From NCBI GenBank assembly GCA_014607495.2, contig CP053156.1, forward strand, positions 6,820,001 to 6,884,000: a stretch of 64,000 nucleotides of DNA. The letters are read 5' to 3'. This stretch comes from Carposina sasakii (taxonomy: Eukaryota > Arthropoda > Insecta > Lepidoptera > Carposinidae). Shown here piece by piece: positions 37,080 through 49,060 of the stretch; the stretch's first letter is position 1; the number at the start of each line of letters is the position of its first letter. A model generated the notes under the pieces. It had not been told where the DNA came from and ran no database searches. It saw nothing but the letters and a program-made list of their open reading frames with translations. A program made the position numbers and the translations under genes.

Positions 37080-37243
37080 TATAATTATACCTACGTATTG
37101 AACTATTAAAGCGACGGGCATATATGAACAATATCATGATAGTAGAGGAAGCGAAAGAGGTGTATAAGGACCGTAACGAATGGATGTCCGTGATCTCTGC
37201 CTACCTCTCCGGGAAAGAAGCGTGATTTTATGTAGTATATATA

Positions 37244-37501
37244 CAGGGTGTAACAAAAGGGTATATTAAGCGAAAAGCTATGTAAATAGCCCACTATGGA
37301 GAACCTATTTCCAAAATTTCATACTCAAATTCACGTTTTTATTTTTCAGATAGTATGAAGAATTCCGAAACAACTCAAGAATGTCCATACAATCTTGAAA
37401 AATAAAAATGTGATTTCGAGTTTAAAATTTCGGAAATAGGATCTCTATAGTGGGCTATTTACATAGCTTTTCGCTTAACATATCCTTTCTGTTACACCTT
37501 G
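37244..37501. mobile_element. MITE family B, full copy
   Basis: CAGGGTGTAACAAAAGGGTA to CTTTCTGTTACACCTTG with the standard palindromic interior. Confidence 0.8.
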
Positions 37502-37509
37502 TATATGTA

Positions 37510-40500
37510 CCTATATGTTGCACTTCTGAATGGTAACACCTGATTACAATACGGAATAATTACATTAAATGTTATCTTTGCACACAGTTGCAAGTCGTAA
37601 AAAACAATAGAAAACTGGTTTTAAAAACACAATAAACAAAATGAAAAGTTCATAAAAAAATTCGTTAGGTCTTATTTAAAGCTAGAGTTAAATTACAATT
37701 GTCTTACTTTTGATATCTGTAGAGATATATTAGTCAAGGTAACGCTAGGCTCTGTGTACACTGTACAAGTAAAAGGTACAGATTTGTAAGGATGTAAATC
37801 AAAGTGGATGTTTTATTAAACACCGTTTGCTGGGTATTCAAATTAAGTGGCAGGTTTGGTGCCATTGTATGGAAAAGGCTTTTTGTTATTACATATTTTT
37901 ATAATATAAACTTATTCATCAATAGTGGTATTATATCTTTGTAATATGCTTTTCTATTACATTTTCACAAGGTGAAAAAATTGTTGATACACCAATATGC
38001 GAAAAATAAGTTAACGACTGCCATTATATAGGTATACATACTTTAGAAAAACACATAAAACTACATACTAACCTATAAGTACCAGGATATTTCTTTTTGT
38101 AATGTGGATAATTATAAAAAAATTATGTGAGTACCTATCCAATTTTAGACTAATAGAATCTGTTCCACCCTATCCAACCAGCCCACGTCTTCCACCTTCG
38201 CCGGCGCTCAATATTTACCCGCGACTTTCTGTAAACATCGCCAATATAACTCGTACAGAGTTAAGCTTGTTTAATTTACTCGCCCCGTGTACTCGGGCCC
38301 TTACACCGGTGTCTCTGCCGCGACTGTGCTTTGAAATTAATGTAATTAAAGGAATCTTAAATATGTATATCATTCATTATGTTAATTTATATAACTTTCA
38401 TAGTAATTCTATTATAAGGTGAGGCAGTTGTAGTAGTGTTCAACCTAAGTACGTAGGACAATCTTGGTGAAAGTTTTAAAGAAATAAAAGAAAAGAGATC
38501 AAGGGTTACGTAGATATAATATAATTTATATACATACATGGCTATGCTGTCAAAAAAAGCATCATAGTTAAAACCATTAAAATCAACTTCTATTATGTTT
38601 ACAGTAATTTAATTATATTTAAAAGAAACTAACAAAATTTATATGGAACTAAGTACTAAACTGAGTTAGTATTTTTATTTATGGTTAATGTATTTTTGCA
38701 AGTAGGTACAATCTAATTAAAAGCTTCTATTTTTGAAATACTATCTAAGGTGCATAATTTTAATAATTATACACTTTCTCAGAGTAAGCAGCTAAGTACA
38801 AAATAGCATGCCTAATAAAACAATTTTAAATCTTCTTTAAATTCAAAAATAACTTTAGTGAAAGTACTAGGCTCGCAGAACTTAAGAGGTGCTAACTTCT
38901 TGTCTACTTCCACTAACTAAGATGGTAATAGAACACGCTTTACTTACCTGTCCTACTTACTCCACAGTAGAGTTCATAAGTTTGTCCCACTCATCAGCTG
39001 TCACAGCCATAACGAACGATACGGCCGGTGACAAGAAATTAATTAGGTAAACCCAGGAAAATAATGGTGTTCAGTGATTTTTAAACGAAATTCATTTTCT
39101 CCGGTTCATTTATTCTGGCCGACATGACACTTCGTAAATTATTAGACTTAAAGGGATTTTTTTCTGTTTACCTTTGACGAGGTGTTCTGATTTCTATTGC
39201 GGCGGTTTATTTGCGTTGGTGCTTTTTCAATTAATTTTTTTTGTTGGAATTAATTATATATTTTTTTGTTTAGTAAACTAAGTGCTACTGATTAAATTTA
39301 AGACTTACAAGAATATTTTATAAAAATAACTAAAGGAATCGAAATTAAATTTCATATACTTACGAGGAACAGAAGGTTTACATAGACGTGAGATTTAATA
39401 GACAGACATATGTAAAACTTTTTTCCGGTTAAATAATCTAAATAATTCTTCAAATATTTTTACTTATGACATGCGACATACCAATCCTAATACTACATTT
39501 CAATAGTAATAAGTACCTGCTTTTAAATATCTCCTATATTGATATTAGTTTACCTAACAAATATCTTTAAACATCAGTGTCAATCAACATCAATTTTAGA
39601 GCTATCATTTATCACAAGCTTGTGTTAAACATGTTTAAACGTGGTTATGTTTAACCTAGAGAAAAGCCCCAAATTTTTGTTAGTGGACCGTCAAAGTGGT
39701 GACGTGAGACGATTTTTCTAAAGCTGGCAACCCTATTGCCAGTGACGCGACCAACTCTTATTTCCTGTAGCAAAAGCTGCATTTTTCTTTAATTTTTTTG
39801 TTTTTATTATGGTATTTTTAAATAGCTTTTTCATGGCGCCGAAAGTAAAGGAGTTTGATGGTCGGCTGTCATAACTGCTATTAATTTTGTTTTACGAGAT
39901 TTTATTGATTAAAGGTGTCAGTTTTGTGTAAAAGTGATTTAGATATGTTCGAAACGAGTGCTTTTTGCTGTAATGGGTGCTGGTTTAGTTTGATTCTACC
40001 TTGTATAAAAATGTACAAATAGTAATCTTTGATTTCATCTAACTATCAGATACGATTGTAGTAAAACGCGTACAAATTGAGCAAAGAAAGATTTTTTTTT
40101 ATTAGTAATAACTTTTAATAAATAGATGTTAGTATGTACCTAGATATTAATGAAATATGTTATAGAATATATATGTATATCTATAAAAGTGTAACATTAA
40201 AACATAATTGACGTGACTATGAAGTGGGAACTCATTTAAGCCGATAATTTGTATATTTTCACTATAATAAAACAGATTTCAATAGATAAACAGAATAAAA
40301 CTGTAATACAAATAACGAAAAAACACAGGTGGCGCTACTTCCTACAATGACAATAGTTGATATCCATTATAAAGGTTTGATTTCTAAATTGCCCGCTGTA
40401 ACAAAATCATAGCTATTTCATAATGAACTTATATCACGGAAAGTAATTTTGTCATTATGTTCATAACCAGAATTAGCGTTGCTTTTGTTTTGTGATTCAT

Positions 40501-40725
40501 TTTTTAAGTTGTTACGGGCATTTAAACAAACATTTATACAAATATCGAGCTTTATGGTAGGCTTGTCGCGCGTGAAGTCGAAAACAATGATAAATCGAAT
40601 AAGTGCAATTTTCTGAATGCCATTGTTAATTAACATTTACATTAAGTTATTGATTTGTGAGCAGAGTATTTAGATAAATTATACAAAATATCACATCTTT
40701 TACATACCGAAAACTTATTTTCAAA
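37510..40725. other. unique AT-rich DNA upstream of the channel gene
   Basis: About 3.2 kb almost free of the repeats that fill the rest of the window. No exon recognised. 38990-39200 and 39650-39850 are less AT-rich. It may hold control elements of the channel gene, but no motif proves it. Confidence 0.4.
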
Positions 40726-43700
40726 ATGTTCCCTGATCCGCCCTATCAAACACAAATCATTCAAGATGATTTGAAACGTGAACCTTTGAGGAGAAGGGCT
40801 TTTGCGGAGGAAAAGAATAAAGGAGTGCTGCACGTCTTGAAGAGAAGAGTTGGAACGTATTTGATACTCTTTTTGGATACATCTTCTATTCATGGCTTGA
40901 ATCATCTTGTCGCTAAGAGGAGACATCCTATTGAGAAGTAAGTTGGAAATTATTAATCTTCCCGTTTATTTAGAGTCTCGCTCACTTAACTTCAATAAGA
41001 TATTTATTACACATATCTCATATTGCAAAAAAAATCTGCGGTCAAAAGCGTGGTGAGCATCCTGTGACAGTAGCCTTGTGGCGTGCCCTGGAGGAGGCCT
41101 ACGTCCAGCAGTGGACTGCAATAGGCTGAAGAAGAAAAAGATCTCATATTGCAAAAAAAATCTAGTAAAGTAGAGCATAAAAATTATAAGAAAATTATAA
41201 GAATAACGTTGGTTTTATTCCTTGATCCAACAATGCTTCCAACATTTTTTTTTAATATATTTTTTTTTTTTTTAATCAATACAATTAACTTTCCAGACTA
41301 ATCTGGCTCATAACCGTGGCACTATCAGTATTCGGCACGGTATACCTATCCAGGACTACCTGGACCCGGTACCAGTCGTCTCCGACCGTAGTGTCCATGG
41401 ACAGGGACATGTTCGCCTGGAACACCACCTTCCCCTGCGTCACCGTCTGCCCTGACAAACAGCTGGATGATAAGAAACTTGCTATTTTTGCTAGGTACGT
41501 ATTTTAGTTAGTGCTGCACTTTAGAATTCCAGGTAGTATAAATATAATCTCTTGTATTGCTGGAATTATCGTTAACCTTTTCAAGATATTTTATCACAGA
41601 TAGATTATAGCATTTGTAGTCCTTTACTGATGTGGGGCTCTACTAGAATACATCAGCTGCATCTTTTTCCGTGCGTGTCGTAAGAGTCGACCAAAATTTC
41701 TTCAAATATTTCTTAGATATATTCCCATTATTATGATAAGCTACCTACAAATATTGTTTTACCTTTTAATACAATGTTATTGTTTTCAGCACATTTCCAG
41801 ATCCAAACAAAACTGAAGACTTTATACGAAAATTGTCCAAAGCCACTTACGATACATTCGACACCATACCAGATTTCGACGGTATACCGGCAGATACGTA
41901 CATGGATGTACTTCTAAGTCTCGCCCCGGTGTTCAAGCCGACACTTACTATCGGAGCTTCGGGAATAATCCTGTACATCATACCTACCATTACCGAGATG
42001 GGGTTGTGCTACGCTATTAATTCTAGAGTTGCCTTTTATAATTCCCCAGAGTGAGTTATTTCATTGTTGTGTTTGTTGGTTAATAAGATTTTGAACAACG
42101 GAAATGACATGAAAGGTGGTTTTCATGTGAAAATATAAGCATACATCAAGTAGAGCGTCCCTAAATCTTGGAAATTCAGAATATTTCTCTTCTGGTTAAG
42201 AAAAATTGCATATTACCGGAAGAACTTTATGATTAAGAATATTTATTTATTCATACGCCGCAATGTATAGTTTAGTAAGGTTTACGGTCGGTCAAAGTTC
42301 GAGTCATTGTTGTTTTTCTTATATTTTCAGGTATAGACAGAAAAACAGATGGGATATTATAAAGACTTACAACAACACTTTTTTTGTACATCCATTAGAC
42401 GGTGAAGTTTTTGCTCAAGTTATCAACTTATCTACGTCCTATGATGTAAGATATATTATCGCTACCTAGTTTATGGTTATTCAAGTTAAACTAATATGTC
42501 TTTGGCCTTGCCTACAACTTAGAAGATAAAATAATCATTCTCGATTTCATAATATTTACAAAACACAAAACGATTTGTTACTACATTACATAACATTTTA
42601 TTCATTTATCAGGTTTATATACATGGTCCATTAGAAGTGCCCGACATTTCCACAAAGCATCAGCACTCTGAGCAAGACTTCTACATGAAGTTATACGTCA
42701 CCGCCATCACTGTTTACACGGCACCTGAAGCTGCCAAGTAAGAATATTTTAGACCATGAATAATTATTTCGCAGTTCATTAATGAATTTTTTTTCTGTCT
42801 TTTATTAATTTCATGGAAAAAATATCGAATTTACTAATTGCGCCAATACATCACTTAGGTTGCGATATGAACGATGTCTTTAACTACCGACATTTTGTTT
42901 TCCTTCAGGCTGCGTGTCGGTCAAAGACGATGTCGTTTCCCAGAAGAGAACAGCCTGAAACACAACTCCGTCTACTCCTACACGATGTGCCGAATGGAGT
43001 GTCGTATCAAACTGTGTTTGCAATACTGTGGATGTATCCCGCACTTCTATAGGCGCATTGGTAAGAGGTTAAAAATATATGTATTTCCTTTATAATTTCC
43101 GTTTGACCATAAAAAGTGTTGAAAATAATTTTAATTTTGTAAATTATATTTTGTAATTTAACTGTGCTAATGCGGGGCTTCACTAGAATACATCAGCTGC
43201 ATCTCCTTAACTCAACTCGATCAAGGAACTTAGGGGCGTTCTCTCAGTCCTAGTTACTGATCTTTATATATACATAATATACATATGTCCCCGCTATACT
43301 CGTACTAAACGTAGTTATAGGATCTCCTTTGGTGTTACAGCTAGCCCATTTCGGGAATTCAGTCGTGTGTACATTTTAAGTACCTATGTTATGTATACAG
43401 GGTGTAACTATGTTATGTAAATATATATATTTCCACTCTTAGATTGTATGAAAATTCCTGAGATATGGTCGTCAACGTGGGCTCATAGCTTTTCGCTTAA
43501 CATACCCTTTTTGTTACGTATATCGTCAATGTTCTACGTAATCATCATCACGATCATTTTTCTCCATGGAAGCATACCTGAGAAGTGTCTGGTTTCAAAA
43601 ATATTAGGGTCCAAAGTTGAGTAAATAGACTGCGTTTTTCTGCATAAATGCACATTGACGCAAGTAGGAAGATCCCAGGCAATGATTATAGCCAGTAGGC

Positions 43701-46700
43701 ACCTGCATGGCTTATTAGGTCAGTCCGTCATACCGCAACTATTATTATAATGGGGCTGTTATTCATTATACGGACAAAGCTAAAAATCTTGGAGTTATCT
43801 TTGACAATAATCTCTCCTGGTCATTTCAGGTCAACGAGGTAAGTAGGAAGGTGCATTCTGCTTTTCACGCTCTTAAACGACTTCAGAACTTTCTCCCCTT
43901 CAAAACAAAAATCTCTCTGCCCAATCACTTCTTCTTCCCTTGCTAGACTATGCTGATGTTTGCTATCTTGATGCCAATGAGGAGCTGCTCAATAAACTGG
44001 AACGACTCCAGAATCTGGGTATCCGTTACATATATGGTTTACGCAAATATGATCACGTTTCTCAATTTCGTAAAGAGCTAAGATGGCTCCCAATCAGACT
44101 TCGCCGCAATGCGCATTTTAACTCTTTTATTTAAAAATGATCGATCCTCTCCCCTGTATTTACGTGAAAGATTTGAGTATCTCTCTCAAGAGACCATCCT
44201 TTGAGGTCCAATACAGCTTCCTTACTAAAAACTCCTCGTCACAATTCAGTTGCTTTTAACTTTTCTTTCACTGTCTATGCGGTAAAGCTATGGAACGCTG
44301 CCTCACTCTGTGAGAGACTGTCCAAAATGTTTTTAAGAAAAGATTGAAGGTCCATTATTTATCTCTCCCATCTTCTTGATTAATAGTGTCTGATTATTGG
44401 TTTCTTACTATTGTATACCAATATACTTACATTTGATGTTATTTTTATCCTTTAGTATGTATACTATTTATCTATGCTTATCTATGTTTGTGTTTTATTT
44501 AGGTATTTATGTTTATGTAGTCTATTTAGGTATTTTTGTATATTTTAGGTTTATGTCTTTTCTTTTATTTAATTATTTAGTTTATTGGTCTGTTTGTTTG
44601 CACACATACCTACCTCCTCTTTCACGTGGTTTGCTGGAAGAAATTCTTTTAGAGATAAGCACGCCTTTGTACATTTTCTTTGTCATATACTTTATTTTTG
44701 AAAACTTTACTGTGTACAATAAAGCATTAGAAACAAACAAAGATTTTTTCACGAGAAATAATTAATATCTGTCTATGAAAAAACTAGTATAAGCACTGGG
44801 CACTATAAATTTCGCTCGATCGAGTAATTAAAATTTTTTTCAAAAAAATTTACATCTTTTTCCAGCATTTGTGGCCACCTTTAACGAAGGGTACTTTCTA
44901 TACATGTAAAGTAAGTTTATGCGTAAAAAAAATGCTGGGAAAAAAAATTTTTTTTTTGATCGTGCGAAATTTATAGTGTTTAGTGTTTATGTTAGTTTTT
45001 TTATAGACAGATATTAATTATTTTTAGTGAAAAAATCCTGCTACGCGCGTCTATGTGCATTTATGCAGAAAAACGCAGTCTATTTACTCAACTTTGGACC
45101 CTAATATTTTGGAAACCAGACACTTCCCAGGTATGCTTCCATGGAGAAAAATGATCGTGATGATGAGGAGATTCCGTAGTTTTCGGGAACGTTGACGACC
45201 AAAAATCATCCTGTATGTTAACTTGTTCACAGGTGAAGAGAAAACTTGTAATGCAGCGGGATTACGTTGTTTGGCAAAACACAGAGGTATTCTTACCGCA
45301 ACAAATAAGAATAATATAGATATCTTTTGTTTCATAGTTTAATGTTAATATTTAAATACTGATATGACGTTCCAGATTTACTATACAAATTACAAGAGAA
45401 AAGCGAAAAGAAAGTGCATTGTGGCTGTGTGCCTCTTTGTGATGATGTCAATTATGTCATACAGTCAAATGTAAGTGATTCCCACTCGGGTGAAGAATTT
45501 TTTCCATTTCTTTATTAATAATTTTATAAATCTAAGTGAATTATTGTTCACATAGTTTTACTAAAAAACGTGATCGGCGAGCTCAGTGGCAGCCGCATCG
45601 GTCCTGTCAGAGTTAATGCGGCATAGTGAAACCAATATGCCCGAGAACATGGCCTGACTTATAAAGAAAAGTGAATGTAACGATTTTGATGTTAATATTT
45701 ACAGAAAGATAATCTTGTGTTACACTCTAACTTACTCAGGTGGTCCGTTTACAAATAAGGTATACAGAAGTACCTCGGTTCTGTAGCGCGTCAGGGATGT
45801 TTGCCGACGCTCGGATGGACTGTTTCTACACGTGATGCGGAAAAGGTGCACATCTCTGATGCGCCGAAACAGCATCCTCAATATGTTTGACAAAAGGTTT
45901 GACTGTGATCATCAACATTGTCATATGGTACATCTACTCACAGCCAAGCCTTCATAATGCGAGAGCGAATGGTATGGAATGAATAAATATTACTACTAAC
46001 ATGGAAGCATACCTTTAACGAAGGGTACGTATTCTATACATGAAATAAAGTAAGTTTATGCTGGTTTCCAAAATATTAGGTTTATGTTAGTTTTTTTATA
46101 GACCAAAGTTGAGTAAATTTGGACCCTGGAAACCAGACACTTCCCAGGTATGCTTCCATGTGATCGTGATGATGAGGAGATTCCGTAGTTTTCACGTTGA
46201 CGACCAAAAATCACCCTGTATTACACGTTAAGCTGGGTAGAGTTAACGACCCAGGGACATAATATTAACGATTTTGATGTTAATATTTACAGAAAGATAA
46301 TCTTGTGTTACACTCTAACTTACTCAGAAAGTTTCCGAATACGGAATCTCCTCAATATCTGTCTATGAAATAAAATAGACTGCGTTTTTCTGTAGCACAT
46401 TGACGCGTGTAGCAAGATTTTTTCACGAAAAATAATTAATATCTGTCTATGAAATAATTAGTTTATGCTAACTATTTCATAGCATAAATTATTATTTGCA
46501 CTTGACACTATAAATTTCGCCCGATCAAGTAAATAAAAAATTTTACATCATGTCCCAGCATTTTTTTTGGCATAAACTTACTTTATTTGATGTATAGAGT
46601 ACGTACCCTTCGTTAAGGGTGGCAACGAAAAAACACCCTGATAGAGTACTAGGCATGAAGACGTAAGCGATCGCCATACTGAACTCCAAATTTCAGGTGT

Positions 46701-47439
46701 TACAAGAATGGTTTCTCGGCACCAACTTGCAGTGGGGAATCGTGACGTACCCAAGGATGCGATATAGGAGAGACATTATTTTCGGATTTACAGACGTGCT
46801 AGGTAAGTCAGTGAAACTACGACGGTTAGTTACCAAAAGGATGTAAAAAAATCCTTAAGAAAATGATGATGATCATCTCCGACCGTATTTCGGCCAAGGC
46901 GACCAATCTCTACGGAGATTGGCCAGGTACGCAGGGGATATTATAGTGCACAAGTGTGTGCGCAAACACAGATGCACTCTCTATTCCGTTATCATAGTCC
47001 GATGGGACGGAAAGCCAACACGACCGGAAAGAGATCAGGCGTAGGACCAACGGTTTTACGCGCTTTCCGAGGCACGAGCTAAGTGACAATTTTACAACAT
47101 TAAAATCTGTACATGTAATAAATTCATTAAGAATATATAGGTACTATGTTAGTACTATGTTAACGGAATCTGACAAAATGATCACGGGCAACTAGCGTCA
47201 CGATAAGAGACTAGATCCGAGCACCTAGTTACCTGTGGTCGTGATCATGAGCCCTGTTTCCAGATCAGAGGGTGAATTTGGTTAATAATATGTTAATAAT
47301 GTTCTTATGTACAGTGGCAGTGGGTGGCATGGCAGGGCTGTTCCTTGGCTGCAGTGTGCTCAGCTTCATGGAGATTGTGTACTTCCTGACCCTGAGACTG
47401 ATCTGCTACACTCATGCAGTAGTAGCACGGACAAATTAG
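40726..47439 (+). CDS. pickpocket-type DEG/ENaC sodium channel subunit, complete, 10 exons
   Basis: Exons read from splice sites and frame: 40726-40937, 41297-41494, 41790-42050, 42331-42445, 42613-42737, 42909-43060, 45233-45286, 45376-45470, 46697-46802, 47315-47439. All introns are GT-AG; the join is 1443 nt, 480 residues plus stop. The protein has a cytosolic N-terminus with the gating motif SSIHGL (His-Gly at about 56-57), TM1 at about 72-88, FPCVTVCP at 116-123, a cysteine-rich outer region (RCRFPEE, YTMCRMEC, YCGCIPHFY, CGCVPLC), then YPRMRYRRD and TM2 with GLFLGCSVLSFMEIVYF, where Gly-Cys-Ser at about 451-453 is the G-x-S selectivity filter. Family knowledge: such subunits form trimeric amiloride-sensitive sodium channels used in insect taste, pheromone, mechanical and osmotic sensing; which ppk this is cannot be told here. 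Length fits the family. The start is the first ATG in frame (aaaATG context); no clear TATA box or poly(A) signal was found. Introns 1, 2, 6 and 8 carry repeats. Confidence 0.95.
43523..44869 (-). mobile_element. MITE family A copy split by the LINE
   Basis: Left part 43523-43673 (CGATCATTTTTCTCCATGGA to CATTGACGCAAGTAGG) continues without loss at 44740-44869 (ATTTTTTCACGAGAAATAAT to TTTTTCCAGCAT). So the MITE was there before the LINE. Confidence 0.75.
43674..44739 (+). pseudogene. 5'-truncated non-LTR retrotransposon (CR1/jockey-like) in channel intron 6
   Basis: After frame damage the fragments read NLGVIFDNNLSWSFQVNEV, RKVHSAFHALKRLQNFLPF, LLDYADVCYLDANEELLNK, LERLQNLGIRYIYGLRKYD, RKELRWLPIRLRRNAHF and later FTVYAVKLWNAASLCERLS, in the order of the reverse transcriptase C-terminal third. 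The 3' end has a long untranslated region with CTGGAAGAAATTCTTTTAGAG and closes AATAAAGCATTAGAAACAAACA. AAGAT flanks both sides (43669-43673 and 44740-44744). Inserted inside a MITE A copy. Confidence 0.8.
44870..45213 (+). mobile_element. MITE family A abutting exon 7 of the channel gene
   Basis: Opposite orientation to its neighbour, joined at TGTGGCCACC; the outer CAGGGTG end is missing. Its right end GACGACCAAAAATCATCCTG is 19 nt from the acceptor of the exon starting at 45233. Confidence 0.75.
45477..46640. repeat. complex repeat block filling channel intron 8
   Basis: In order: SINE tail (45477-45535), a tRNA-like box A stretch (GAGCTCAGTGGCAG near 45580), a 62-bp unit (45678-45739), about 250 bp of unidentified GC-richer DNA, a scrambled MITE A (46001-46218, +), the same 62-bp unit (46266-46327), and a deleted MITE A (46330-46640, -). 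Exon 9 starts 57 nt further on. Confidence 0.7.
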
Positions 47440-49060
47440 TTAAGAAATAACTAGAAACAAATCCCTATTACCATCGATATTACCTTTACACATACATAAA
47501 CCTAAGAGTATGGTGAACTTTTTGACAAAAATATTTTTTTTCTTGAAGCAAATTTTTCCATTCGCGAAATTTACCTAAGTTTTTGGTTTATTTCGCGAAT
47601 TTTGCCGAAGTTTAATTTACTGATATCCCTTTTAACCAAATGAGATTATTCCATACGCATACATTACCAATATTTATTCTTGATACATCTTATATATCTT
47701 TCTTATATATATCTTTTAGTCTTTTCAATAGCTTCGAAAAATAACTTCCTTTCGGTACAGCTTAATTTGAACTGCCAATTATATTATAATTATTATCTCT
47801 TTCATTCAAAATTCAGTTAAGAACTTTATAAGTACGACATTTGGTGCCTGAATATGACCAGCGTATTCCTGGTTTGTTTTATTTGGATTCTTCATGAGAG
47901 TACCTGTATATCTGTAATAAGCTATATATTTGGAATTATCAAGATTGTTCTGTTCAATTTTACGAATGGAATTATTACTATTGAGAAAAAAGGAAACCGG
48001 GGAATTCGATATATAGAAAATAGCAAATTGGGAAAATTTGCGAATGGAAAAAGCAATTTTTCAATTCAAGAAAAAAATTATTTTGTCAAAAATGTCGCCA
48101 TACTCACCTAGTCCCACACTAAGATCCATACTCTTTTGCATTGTGGATAAGCAACGGTGTATAATAGCTAATTATAGAAACATCCATGATGTGGGTACAA
48201 ACATTATGTTTGCACCTACCGGGATTCGAACACAGGACCTATAGCATCGCAGGCATCCTCACTACCAACTACGCGAATCGGTCATCAAATTAGTTTATCT
48301 ATATCGCTTTTCATCCTGTAACAACTTTAGTTCGACCACAATTGAGACCATTCTCAAACAATTCAATTTGACCCAAAAGGTCTCATAGCGGCAGGTGAAA
48401 TTAATTTAGTACCCTTAATAGTCGGCGACGTACATCAGGTCGTATTAACACGTCGTAAATTCAACCCTTAAGCACCTTACTAATAATTAAGATCATTGGA
48501 ACCCTTGCAGGGCCAATTTAGCAATAATACCTCACCCTTAGGTACATGGAGTTGCAATTTGAGTTTTATATTGTTGGTGTAAGGTGTTGATTGTTTTGGC
48601 GTTTGGCGGGTACACCTATAATTTTAAAGGTCACGTAAGGTCCGTTTAAGAGGCACCTTTGTTGCTGTTTTGGGTCCATTTGGATGGCATTTTGGATTAG
48701 CTTGTTAATTGTCTAAAGGTTAATTGAATTAATTAATTAACTATTATAGTCATCGGATATTGAATATTTGCAATTATTGGCACAATGTGAATTATTTTAC
48801 TTCTATCCACATGATTCTAGGAAGATCAAAGGGCCAACAAGTTAGAAGAAATTGTTCCATTTAGATTTTAACATATTTGGTTATTAACTACGAATATTTT
48901 TTGAATGTATAAGGTGTACGTAGAACCCTTCATGCAACGTTTTAGGTTGATACCCTGACACTATAACTTACTACAAAATTATCATAAAATACGAGTATAA
49001 TATTAATTAAAGTCACCATTTATATGCTTTCGTATGGTTAATCTACATAGTAAATGTGTA
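47440..49060. other. 3' flank of the channel gene, no further gene
   Basis: Includes an inverted pair: TTTGACAAAAATATTTTTTT, TTCCATTCGCGAAATTT near 47518-47575 and GCGAATGGAAAAAGC, AAAAATTATTTTGTCAAAAA near 48040-48092, about 500 bp apart, so the stretch between may be a mobile element. The rest is AT-rich. Confidence 0.4.
48140..48283 (-). repeat. tRNA-derived SINE, second family, copy 2
   Basis: Matches 24945-25117 over ACCTACCGGGATTCGAAC, CAGGACCTATAG and CACTACCAACTAC as read on the plus strand, with GATAAGCAACGGT at the far end. Confidence 0.6.

Noticed and set aside
38102..38422. 106-codon plus-strand ORF
   Set aside because: No domain, no conserved motif that I recognise, no promoter or splice signs.
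44397..44765. 122-codon Tyr/Leu-rich membrane-like protein
   Set aside because: It is the AT-rich 3' untranslated region of the LINE plus part of the MITE; hydrophobicity comes from T-rich sequence.
45705..45739. An extra channel exon between exons 8 and 9
   Set aside because: It has an acceptor-like site but adds 35 nt, which breaks the frame with exon 9; the model without it is continuous and matches the family.
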